From Bacteroidota bacterium (GTDB lineage: Bacteria > Bacteroidota > Bacteroidia > Bacteroidales > Prolixibacteraceae): a stretch of 42,535 nucleotides of DNA. The notes below the pieces were generated by a model. It saw only the letters and a list, made by a program, of their open reading frames with translations, did no database searches and was not told the origin of the DNA. Shown here piece by piece: positions 19,030-27,700 of this stretch. Within the stretch, counting starts at the first letter, position 1. The number at the start of each line of letters is the position of its first letter. The DNA lies in the NCBI GenBank assembly GCA_024278975.1, contig JAJRSD010000058.1:1-42535 (forward strand), in the 5' to 3' direction. A program made the position numbers and the translations under genes.

Positions 19030-20205
19030 ATGAAAATATTATACTACGATTGTTTTGCCGGAATTAGCGGAGATATGAATCTCGGGGCTTTAATTGATTT
19101 GGGTGTTGATAGTAATTACCTAAAATCGGAACTGGAAAAGTTAAACATTGAAGGTTTTCATCTTGATATAAAAACCGATCAACGCAGAGGAATTACAGGT
19201 ACAAAAGCAGAAGTGATTATCGAAAATCAGGATAATGAAAAGCACCGTCATTTAAGGCATATCGAAGAGTTGATAAACGGTAGCCAATTACCTGAAAGAG
19301 TAAAAATTAATTCATTAAAAATATTTGATTTAATTGCTGTTGCTGAGGCAAAAGTTCATAATATAGCTAAAGAGAAAGTTCATTTCCATGAAGTGGGTGC
19401 TCTCGATTCCATAGCCGATATTGTAGGGGCAGCAATTTGTCTCGATTATTTGAACGTAGATAAAGTAATGTCTTCTTCTATTCAGCTTGGTGGTGGAACG
19501 GTAAAATGTGCCCACGGAATAATGCCTGTTCCGGCACCTGCCACAGCAGAAATAGTTGCAAACGTTCCGGTTAAAACAGGATTAGTAAATCATGAAGCAA
19601 CAACTCCCACCGGGGCGGCAATTCTACTTGCAACAGTAAACGAATTTTCTGATAAAATTGACTTTCTAATTACAAAAACTGCCTACGGAATTGGAAATCG
19701 GGACAGTGAAGTTCCAAATGTTTTACGTGTTTATTTGTGCGAAGATTCTGATTCGGTTGAAGATGTAATCACAGAAGATGCAACTGTATTGGAATGCAAT
19801 ATCGATGATATGAATCCGGAGTATTATGACTTCATTTTAGAGCTGTTATTTAAGGCAGGAGCAAGCGATGCCTGGCTCGTTCCAATTGTCATGAAAAAGT
19901 CGCGCCCCGCAATTACTCTTTCCATCCTTTGTAAAAAAGAGTTGGCTGAAAAAATGAAGGAGATTGTATTTATACATACTACTTCAATAGGAATTCGTGA
20001 ATATGGAGTAAAAAAAAGCATGCTTCGGCGAGAAGAGATTAATGTTGAAACTATTTATGGAAAGATTAGAGTAAAACAAAGTTTTTTTAATGGCAGACTC
20101 GTGCGCTCGAAACCTGAATATGAAGACTGTAAAACATTAGCATTAGAGCATAAAATAAGTGTTTTGGAAATAGAAAAAGAAGTAATGAAAGATTTGTTAA
20201 AATGA
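19030..20205 (+). CDS. larC: LarC, nickel-inserting cyclometallase
   Basis: LarC is the CTP-dependent enzyme that inserts nickel into the pincer nucleotide as the last step of cofactor assembly. The 391-residue frame is continuous. It opens with YYDCFAGISGDMNLGALIDL and contains VHFHEVGALDSIADIVGAA near residue 118 and NIDDMNPEYYDFILELLF in the C-terminal half. In Lactiplantibacillus the gene is split into larC1 and larC2 and read through by a programmed frameshift; here no frameshift is needed. It starts 3 bases after larE and overlaps larB by 4 bases (ATGA), consistent with a translationally coupled operon. Confidence 0.93.
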   Translation: MKILYYDCFAGISGDMNLGALIDLGVDSNYLKSELEKLNIEGFHLDIKTDQRRGITGTKAEVIIENQDNEKHRHLRHIEELINGSQLPERVKINSLKIFDLIAVAEAKVHNIAKEKVHFHEVGALDSIADIVGAAICLDYLNVDKVMSSSIQLGGGTVKCAHGIMPVPAPATAEIVANVPVKTGLVNHEATTPTGAAILLATVNEFSDKIDFLITKTAYGIGNRDSEVPNVLRVYLCEDSDSVEDVITEDATVLECNIDDMNPEYYDFILELLFKAGASDAWLVPIVMKKSRPAITLSILCKKELAEKMKEIVFIHTTSIGIREYGVKKSMLRREEINVETIYGKIRVKQSFFNGRLVRSKPEYEDCKTLALEHKISVLEIEKEVMKDLLK

Positions 20206-20939
20206 TACTAAAAGATATTCTTGAAAAATATAAAAACGGAGAAATAAATTTAACAGAAGCGTTGGAGCAGTTTCCTAACAGGGGAATTGAAGAGATGGGA
20301 TTTGCAACCATCGACACCGACCGTCATAGCCGGACCGGACTTCCCGAAGTAATTTATGCGTCAGAGAAAACTGTTGAACAGGTGAAATTAATTGCAGAGC
20401 GGATGTATGAAACAGGAATTGATGTGTTAGCAACCAGGGTTACTTCCGAGATGGCAGATGCAGTAAAAACTGTGATTCCTGATGCAGAATATAATGTGTT
20501 GGCAAGAACTATTTCTTACAAAAAATCGAATAAAGTTGAACCCGATGGATACATCGCAGTTATTGCTGCCGGAACATCGGATCTGCCGGTTGCCGAGGAG
20601 GCTGCTGTTACAGCAAGGTTTCTGGGTAATAATGTTAAAACAGTTTATGATGTTGGAGTGGCTGGAATACACCGATTATTTAACAAGTTAGACTTAATAA
20701 GAAACGCACGGGTTTTAATTGTGGTTGCAGGTATGGAAGGCGCACTTACCAGTGTAATTGGAGGACTTGTGGATAAACCGGTTATTGGGGTTCCTACAAG
20801 TATTGGTTATGGCGCAAATTTCCAGGGGCTTTCGGCTTTGCTGGCAATGTTAAATAGCTGTGCCAGTGGAGTTAGCGTTGTTAATATTGACAATGGATTT
20901 GGAGCTGCTTGCCAGGCTTCATTAATTAATAAGTTATAG
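20202..20939 (+). CDS. larB: LarB, nicotinate adenine dinucleotide carboxylase/hydrolase
   Basis: LarB starts the pincer pathway: it carboxylates the pyridinium ring of nicotinic acid adenine dinucleotide and releases AMP. The 245 residues match the family. The N-terminal part has FATIDTDRHSRTGLPEVIYA. The C-terminal PurE-like (AIR carboxylase) domain has AAGTSDLPVAEEAA, GVAGIHR and VVAGMEGALTSVIGGLVDKP. The start overlaps the larC stop by 4 bases. With larE and larC, the full synthesis set for the cofactor is present within 2.8 kb. Confidence 0.93.
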   Translation: MILKDILEKYKNGEINLTEALEQFPNRGIEEMGFATIDTDRHSRTGLPEVIYASEKTVEQVKLIAERMYETGIDVLATRVTSEMADAVKTVIPDAEYNVLARTISYKKSNKVEPDGYIAVIAAGTSDLPVAEEAAVTARFLGNNVKTVYDVGVAGIHRLFNKLDLIRNARVLIVVAGMEGALTSVIGGLVDKPVIGVPTSIGYGANFQGLSALLAMLNSCASGVSVVNIDNGFGAACQASLINKL

Positions 20940-20944
20940 TATTT

Positions 20945-21643
20945 ATGAATGAATTGAATTTGCTTTTTGTTTCGGCAGCCTCTCTTGGTTTTGCACATAC
21001 TATTTTAGGACCAGATCATTATTTACCCTTTATTGTATTGAGCAAAGCAAGGCAATGGTCGAGCAGCAAAACCATGTGGATTACTTTTATATCGGGAGTA
21101 GGTCATGTTGGAGGATCTGTCATTATTGGGATGATTGGAATTGCAATGGGTATTAGTCTTAATAAATTAGAATATCTTGAATCTTTCAGAGGCGAAATAG
21201 TTGGATGGATGTTATTTATTTTTGGACTTGCATACACTATTTATGGTATTTACAAATATATGAAAAGCTCACATCACTTTCACTTACCCAATTTTTTACT
21301 ACCCAAAAAAATACGGGGTTTACAACATCTGCCAACAGAAGATCAAAAAGAAGATAACACTAAACTTACACCTTGGATTTTATTCCTGATTTTTGTTTTT
21401 GGACCATGCGAAGTTTTGATACCGATGTTAATTTTCCCTGCGTATGAAAACAGCACTTATGGAATGTTTACAGTTGCCTTGATTTTTGGTGTTGTAACTA
21501 TTTCAACAATGATGCTTATAGTTTATATCGGACACAGGGGAACATCTTTAATTAGGTTAAAAAAACACGAAAAATACCTTCATTTAGTTGCAGGTTTTTT
21601 GATTTTGCTAAGTGCATTAGGAATTTTATTTTTAGGTTGGTAA
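20945..21643 (+). CDS. Predicted nickel permease (NicO/UreH-like)
   Basis: The 232-residue inner-membrane protein has about six hydrophobic segments. His18-Asp24-His25 in FAHTILGPDHYLPF resembles the His-x(n)-Asp-His metal signature of NicO/NiCoT permeases, GVGHVGGS supplies another His, and FGPCEVLIP resembles the conserved Gly-Pro-Cys motif of the UreH-like branch. A His-rich stretch (SSHHFHLP) lies in a cytosolic or periplasmic loop near residue 108. It begins 5 bases after larB, so nickel supply for LarC is the natural role, inferred mostly from context. An export role or a different metal is possible. It converges on the C-S lyase gene with only 41 bases between stops and no visible terminator. 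Confidence 0.75.
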   Translation: MNELNLLFVSAASLGFAHTILGPDHYLPFIVLSKARQWSSSKTMWITFISGVGHVGGSVIIGMIGIAMGISLNKLEYLESFRGEIVGWMLFIFGLAYTIYGIYKYMKSSHHFHLPNFLLPKKIRGLQHLPTEDQKEDNTKLTPWILFLIFVFGPCEVLIPMLIFPAYENSTYGMFTVALIFGVVTISTMMLIVYIGHRGTSLIRLKKHEKYLHLVAGFLILLSALGILFLGW

Positions 21644-21684
21644 GAGAGAGTATTTAAAATAACTTCAGTAAAAACTCACAATAT

Positions 21685-22860
21685 TCAGATGTCTCCAAAA
21701 GCTTTCCCCAGTCTTTGAAGTGCCTCCTCGAGAACAGTTCGCGGGCAACCAATATTTATACGCAACCAGCCATTACCGCCAGTTCCAAACATACTTCCAT
21801 CGTTTAAACCTACTTTTGCTTTTTCTGATGTAAAATTTAATAACTCCCGGCCTTTCATCCCATATTCTGTAAAATCTAACCAAACTAAATAGGTCGCCTC
21901 CGGTTTCATCACTTTAACTTTTGGAAGGTTTGTTTCGAAAAAGGTTTCTAAAAGCAGATAGTTTTCCTGTAGATATTCAAGCATCTGTTCCAGCCAATTG
22001 TCGCCGTGTGTGTATGCTGCTTCCAAAGCTACCGAACCAAAAATATTCCCCATTCCGAGATGACCAACTCCCAACGCCCTTTCGTAACGCACAAAATTTA
22101 CTTTGTTGGGAATTATTACAACCGACGATGTTAATCCGGCAACATTAAATGTTTTACTGGGTGCCATAAAAACAATGCTACTTTGTGCAATCTCCTCCGA
22201 AATGGAAGCAATTGGAATATGTTTGTAACCATCGAAAATCAAGTCAGAGTGAATTTCATCCGAAATAATCATAATATTGTTTTCGACACAAATGGTTGCT
22301 AATTCGGTTAATTCTGCTTGGGTCCAAACCATTCCTCCCGGATTTTGCGGATTGCATAAAAGCAGCAACTTTGTGTTTTTATCGATTTTTGATTTCAAAT
22401 CCTCGAAATCAAAAGTGTATCTGCCATTTTCAATTTTAAGTGGGTTTTCAACCATTTTTCGGGTTGTCCCTTTTACACAATCGAAAAACGGGAAATAAAC
22501 AGGTGGCTGAACAACCACTCCGTCGCCGGGTTTCGAGAATGTTTCGATGGCAATTGTTAAACCTGCAACAACTCCCGGACTCGACGAAATTCTCCCTTTT
22601 TGAATCTCCCAATTGTGGCGGCGTTTCATCCAGTCGATTACAGATTTATAGTAAGAATCGGACTTAAACGAGTATCCGAAAATTTCGTGCTCAGCACGTT
22701 TTTTTATTGCGTCAACAATAAAATCGGGCGTTTTAAAATCCATATCGGCAACCCAAAGTGGGAGCACATCACCAGACTTGAAGAACTTCTCGCGGGCATC
22801 GTATTTTAAACAGTTTGTTCCTTCGCGCGGAACAATTTCATCGAAGTTGTATTTTTTCAT
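21685..22860 (-). CDS. PatB/MalY-type C-S lyase (cystathionine beta-lyase-like aminotransferase fold)
   Basis: This PLP enzyme of the class I/II aminotransferase superfamily has 391 residues, the usual size. It opens with NFDEIVPREGTNCLKYDARE and has LPLWVADMDF, the family hallmark. SSPGVVAGL, LLCNPQNPGGMVW and ISDEIHSDLIF (Asp contacting the PLP nitrogen) follow, then the Schiff-base lysine in APSKTFNVAGL. The likely reaction is beta-elimination from cystathionine or cysteine conjugates to give a thiol, pyruvate and ammonia; that would supply homocysteine by a second route. MalY-like regulatory roles or a plain aminotransferase activity are alternatives. It lies 15 bases downstream of the ComB-like gene on the same strand. 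Confidence 0.87.
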   Translation of the reverse strand: MKKYNFDEIVPREGTNCLKYDAREKFFKSGDVLPLWVADMDFKTPDFIVDAIKKRAEHEIFGYSFKSDSYYKSVIDWMKRRHNWEIQKGRISSSPGVVAGLTIAIETFSKPGDGVVVQPPVYFPFFDCVKGTTRKMVENPLKIENGRYTFDFEDLKSKIDKNTKLLLLCNPQNPGGMVWTQAELTELATICVENNIMIISDEIHSDLIFDGYKHIPIASISEEIAQSSIVFMAPSKTFNVAGLTSSVVIIPNKVNFVRYERALGVGHLGMGNIFGSVALEAAYTHGDNWLEQMLEYLQENYLLLETFFETNLPKVKVMKPEATYLVWLDFTEYGMKGRELLNFTSEKAKVGLNDGSMFGTGGNGWLRINIGCPRTVLEEALQRLGKAFGDI

Positions 22861-22875
22861 TTTATAAAGAAATAA

Positions 22876-23571
22876 TTAGTCGTTAGTACAAAGTATTTTC
22901 AAATAATTTAATTCACCCTCCTTTTCAACTTTTAAAATAAAATCGAAACGGTTTAGGTCGAGGCAGAGTTCAAAATCTTTCTCGGGCGACCAGCTCTGTT
23001 TGTCCGGGTCGAAAAAACGAGCCCCCGATCCGTTGCGCATTGTTTCAACCATTTTATCAAAATTATTTGGTCTCTTCTCAAGTTCATTTTTTATGAACTC
23101 GGCACAAAGAGTGTCCTCATCGGTCGGATATTCGCAAGCATAACCCATACAAACCAACGAAACATTTGCCGGCTGTTTTTGCTGAATATATCGAACAATT
23201 GCACCGGCATTTACAAAACTTCCGGTAATAATTTCATCAGCATTTATTGCATTTGCAATTCCCTGTGTTCCAGAGCTTGTGGTATGCACAATTGTTTTAC
23301 CTGTCAAATTGCCAAAAAGTAATTGCGATGGAGAATTGCCAAAATCGAATCCCGGTGGTTTTTGTTCGTTACGCTCACCTACCAAAATATAATCGGGATT
23401 TTTATTTTTGAGTTGATATGCAATTTCGATATCGCCCACCGGATAACTTTTTACAACACCACCGTCAAACGCATAACAAGCTGTCGAAAATGCACGAAAC
23501 ACATCAATAATAACGGTTAAACCTGTTGCAGCTTTTGCGCCACCAAGCAATTGTAATATCTTTATTTCCAT
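22876..23571 (-). CDS. ComB family 2-phosphosulfolactate phosphatase-like protein
   Basis: The 231 residues belong to the ComB family, magnesium-dependent phosphatases that release sulfolactate from 2-phosphosulfolactate in methanogen coenzyme M synthesis. Family motifs are VIIDVFRAFSTACYAF near the N-terminus, GERNEQKPPGFDFGNSPSQL in the middle and HTTSSGTQGI after it, with MGYACEYPTDEDTLCAEFI toward the C-terminus. Many bacteria outside the CoM pathway carry ComB homologues, so the true substrate here is open. No ComA, ComC or other sulfonate genes are in view. It is followed after 15 bases by the C-S lyase and is transcribed away from the export operon. Confidence 0.85.
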   Translation of the reverse strand: MEIKILQLLGGAKAATGLTVIIDVFRAFSTACYAFDGGVVKSYPVGDIEIAYQLKNKNPDYILVGERNEQKPPGFDFGNSPSQLLFGNLTGKTIVHTTSSGTQGIANAINADEIITGSFVNAGAIVRYIQQKQPANVSLVCMGYACEYPTDEDTLCAEFIKNELEKRPNNFDKMVETMRNGSGARFFDPDKQSWSPEKDFELCLDLNRFDFILKVEKEGELNYLKILCTND

Positions 23572-23682
23572 TTAAATTTTTTTCGAAAATAGGTAAATTG
23601 AATCGTATTGCAAACATGCTGTTTTTTTTAGTTGAAAAAAATTTAATTCGCAATAATTGTAACAATATATCATTAAACGTGT

Positions 23683-23690
23683 CAAACCTA
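23683..23690 (-). promoter_or_regulatory. Candidate -7 element for the ComB-lyase pair
   Basis: On the minus strand this reads TAGGTTTG, a full match to TAnnTTTG, 112 bases before the ComB-like start. No TTTG is seen at proper -33 spacing. Confidence 0.35.
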
Positions 23691-23704
23691 TTATCAATAG
23701 GTTT
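23684..23704. promoter_or_regulatory. 21-bp palindrome, possible operator or attenuator
   Basis: AAACCTATT and AATAGGTTT are perfect inverted 9-mers around ATC. The site covers one divergent -7 element and the expected -33 zone of the other. On the plus strand it is followed by a T-rich tract, so it could instead fold as a terminator or attenuator. Confidence 0.45.
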
Positions 23705-23708
23705 TTAT

Positions 23709-23716
23709 TAGTTTTG
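23709..23716 (+). promoter_or_regulatory. Candidate -7 element for the export operon
   Basis: TAGTTTTG fits TAnnTTTG fully and lies 109 bases before the GTG of the first export gene. The -33 zone overlaps the 21-bp palindrome and has no TTTG, as might be expected for an activator-dependent or repressed promoter. Confidence 0.4.
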
Positions 23717-23824
23717 CGGTGCAATTTTGAACATAAAAATATTTGTCAGAATAATAAATTACCAATTAAACTTTTGGTCGTAAAACAGGTCAAAGTCTAT
23801 CAACACTAAAAGCAAAATAGCGCT

Positions 23825-24718
23825 GTGCATATTAAAATTGAAAATCTGAATAAAATTTATCGCGGTGGAAACTACGCGATAAAAAATCTGAACCTCGAAA
23901 TTCCCAATGGAATGTTCGGATTACTTGGTCCGAATGGAGCAGGCAAATCAACATTGATGAGAATATTGGTAACATTAATGAAACCCACAAGCGGGAAAGT
24001 TACTGTTAACGACATGGATTTGGCAAAACACAGAAGAGAAATTCGTTCCATGCTAGGGTATCTTCCACAGGATTTTAGTTTCTTTTCGAAATTAAAGACC
24101 TACGAATTTTTAGATTATGCGGCACGTTTGGCCGGGATGAAAAATGGTGCAGCACGTCGCACCGCAGTTGACCAAATGCTCGAGGAAGTTGGTCTGTTTG
24201 AAGCCCGCGACCGGAATGCCAATAAACTATCGGGTGGTATGAAACGACGACTGGGGATTGCACAGGCTTTAATAAACGACCCAAAAATAATTGTTGTTGA
24301 TGAACCAACCACCGGTCTCGATCCTGAAGAGAGAATACGTTTTAGAAACTTGCTGGCTACCATCAGCGAACGCGATGTAATAATCATTCTTTCAACACAT
24401 ATTGTTGGCGATATTTCGAGTACCTGTAATACCATGGCACTTTTAAATAGTGGCAAACTTGCATTTACTGGATCGCCGGAAGAACTGGTAAAAGAGGCAG
24501 AAGGTAATGTTTGGCAAATTGAAGCTACCGAAGCCGAGTACCTCGAAATTAACGAGAAATACCCGGTTATTTCTACTATTCCAATCGATGGAGGATGGGA
24601 AGTTCAGGTTGTGGCAAGCGACATAAATGGATATCAGGGCAAACCAATTGCACCAAATTTAGAACATGCCTACGTGCATTTTATGGAGAATAAATTAAAC
24701 AAGTGGACAACTGCATAA
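23825..24718 (+). CDS. ABC transporter ATP-binding protein (ABC-2 exporter type)
   Basis: The 297-residue cytosolic ATPase is the probable motor for the permease that follows 10 bases later. The start is GTG at 23825. It has Walker A GPNGAGKST, Q-loop GYLPQ, signature LSGGMKRR, Walker B IIVVDEPTTGLD and switch LSTHIVGD. The ~85 C-terminal residues after the core form a small regulatory tail ending PNLEHAYVHFMENK. The same arrangement, including that tail, recurs at the C-terminus of the RND fusion protein at 33894-38606, so the two ATPases look like paralogues within one operon. It is the first gene after the divergent promoter region. Confidence 0.93.
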   Translation: MHIKIENLNKIYRGGNYAIKNLNLEIPNGMFGLLGPNGAGKSTLMRILVTLMKPTSGKVTVNDMDLAKHRREIRSMLGYLPQDFSFFSKLKTYEFLDYAARLAGMKNGAARRTAVDQMLEEVGLFEARDRNANKLSGGMKRRLGIAQALINDPKIIVVDEPTTGLDPEERIRFRNLLATISERDVIIILSTHIVGDISSTCNTMALLNSGKLAFTGSPEELVKEAEGNVWQIEATEAEYLEINEKYPVISTIPIDGGWEVQVVASDINGYQGKPIAPNLEHAYVHFMENKLNKWTTA

Positions 24719-24728
24719 ATTAACGCAA

Positions 24729-27700
24729 ATGATCTCAATACATAATATAATTTCTATTTCGAAATACGAACGTAAAACTCTTTTACGAAGTTGGTTTTTT
24801 AGGATTTTTGCAATTTTATCGCTACTGGTTTTATTCGGAATGAATTTCGGGATGATATTTAAAGGTGGCAGCGACGGCTGGGCTATAAGAAGTATTCCGA
24901 GCTCAATTCCATATTTTAATATGCTGATACTAAATATTGCACAAGCAATTATTGCAGTATTTCTGGCATCCGATTTTCTAAAACGCGATAAAAAACTTGA
25001 TACAACCGAGGTAATTTATATGCGCTCGATGACAAATGGCGAGTACGTTATTGGCAAAACCTGGGGTAATTTACAGGTGTTTTTATTTTTAAATATTGCC
25101 GTAATAATTATGGCTTTAATATTTAATGCACTGGCAAAAGCAACTCCAATAGACTGGGTTTCGTACGGTTTTTACCTTGTATTAATTAGTGTTCCCACCT
25201 TAGTTTTTATAATGGGGCTCTCATTTTTGCTGATGAGCGTAATTCGTAATCAGGCAATTACATTTGTTATTATTCTCGGGTACATTGCAATTACGCTGTT
25301 TTGGGTAAAAGCCAAGTTTTACTATATTTTTGATTACATGGCATTTAATATCCCGATGTCAAAATCAGACATTGTGGGTTTTGGTAACCTCGAAGTTATT
25401 TTAGCACACCGCGGAATATATTTAAGTCTGGGACTTGGATTTATTTTCCTGACTATTTTCCTTCTGAAAAGACTTCCGCAATCTGAAGCAATGACATACT
25501 TTTCGCTTTTCTTCAGTATTCTTTTTATTGGCGGCGGCGGTTATCTCGCCTACAATCATATAAACCAGTTTAAACAAATCGAAAATTATAGAACTGAGGC
25601 AGTTAATTTGAATAACAAATATGTAAAAGAATTAGTGCCAAGTACTCTCAGCCAGTCCATTTCGCTCAATCATTTAGGTGAGAGAATAGAGGTAAACTCA
25701 ATAATGGAGTTACAGAATAATACTGGTAAAACCCTAAATAAACTGGTATTTAGTTTAAACGACGGATTAAAAATTTCAACATTTAAACTGAATGGAAATA
25801 CTACTTCGTTTTTGCGCGAAAAGCAATTGGTAATAGTTTCTGATAAAGTTGAAATTAAACCTGAAGAGAAAATAAGTATTGAATTTTCGTATTCAGGAAA
25901 AATAAACGAAGCACTTTGTTATCTCGACATAGACGAAAAAAAGATGCTGGAGAAATATGGTAGATTTGTTATTAATGTTGATAAACGATTTGCATTTATT
26001 ACACCCAAATATTTACTGCTCTCGCCCGAAAGTAACTGGTATCCGAAAACCGGTGTAACTTATAGTTCTACCGATGTAAGTTGGTATCACCCACAATTTA
26101 TCAATTTTAAACTCGATGTAAAAACTGCGTCAGGATTAAAAGCGATTTCGCAGGGTAAAATAAACGAAATTGCAGACGGCGAATTCAAGTTCGAAAACGA
26201 AAATCCTCTCACTCAAATAAGTCTGGCAATTGGAAACTACGAACAAAAATTAATTGAAAACGATACTACTGAATATGGAATATGGTATCTGAAAGGACAC
26301 GACTTCTTTTCAGAATCGTTCCCTGAAATGAAAGACACAATTCCTTCGATAATAACGGAGCGGTTTGGAGATTTTAAAAGGACTCTGAATCTTGAATACG
26401 ATTTTAAAAGATTATCGTTGGTGGAAGTACCTGCGCAATTTAAATCGTTCGAAAGAATCTGGACATCGAGCCAGGAGATGGTTCAGCCCGAACAAATTTT
26501 TATTCCCGAAAAAGCATTTTTAATTGGAGAGGCAGACTTTGAAAACAGGAAAGAAAGAAACGACAGACACAGAAGAGGAGACAGCGGCGAAATGACACCA
26601 ATAGATAAAGAGATGCGTGTTTTTGGCGACTTCTTTAGAATTTTTGTTACCGAACAAAATAGAGATTATCAACAAAGCCGGGGTAACTGGACAGCTGTTC
26701 AGGTTGGAAATCCATTTTATATTTTTCCGCTGCTTTACAACTTTCAAAACAATATTCAGTCAGACAGATGGCCAATTACAAATCGTGTTTTCGAAGCTTA
26801 TCTAAAAAACCAGGCTACTGATATGCGTTCGATGTTTATGAGTAGTATGAGCGGTGGCGAAAATGAAGATGTTCGAGCAAATATTGCTTTGCAAGACAGT
26901 ACTTTTCAAGAGATTTTATCGGATGCCGGACAGATAAAAATTATCGACAATGTAATTAAACTAAAAGGCGACGTACTATTTTCGATGATACAATGGAAGG
27001 CTGGCGAAGAGGAATTCAAAGACTTTTTAACTGAAGTTCTGAATGAAAATAAATTCAGAAATATCTCTTTCGAGGAGTTCGATAAAAAACTTAACGATAA
27101 ATTTGGGATTGAGTTAATTCCAATGATGGACAATTGGTTTACAGCCAAAGAATTACCGGGTTATCTTATTTCGCCAATTAAGGTTGTAAAAGTAAAATCT
27201 GCTGATGCAATGCAAACTATGATTTCGCTAAAAATTACAAATTTTTCTGATGTTGAAGGACTTGTAAAGCTATCTTTCAGAGTTGGTGGCAGAGGCGGAA
27301 TGGGTGGCAGAGGCGGAGGCTCTGGTGGCAGCGACATGATTAATAAACTTGTACATCTCGATGCCAATCAAACCAAAGAACTGAGTTATCTGATAAATAC
27401 ACCTCCAAGAATGGTAATTGTAAATACAATGACCTCTAAAAATATTCCTCAAACAATGATGACGTTTTTCAGAGAAGTTGAGGAGGATACAAAAGTAAAA
27501 CCTTACGAAGGTGAAAGAATATCGGATACGCCGGTACAACTTGCACTGGAATCGGAAATAATTGTTGATAACGAAGACCCGGAATTTAAGGTAACCAAAA
27601 TTGAAAACAGGAGTTTGCTGGAAAAACTAATTTTCGATGAAGAGGAAAGTAAAAGTAAATATTCGGGAACAAATTGGTGGCGGCCACCAACAAACTGGAC

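Noticed and set aside
19030-20205. Programmed frameshift in larC as in Lactiplantibacillus
   Set aside because: The frame is continuous from start to stop with both halves present, so no recoding is needed.
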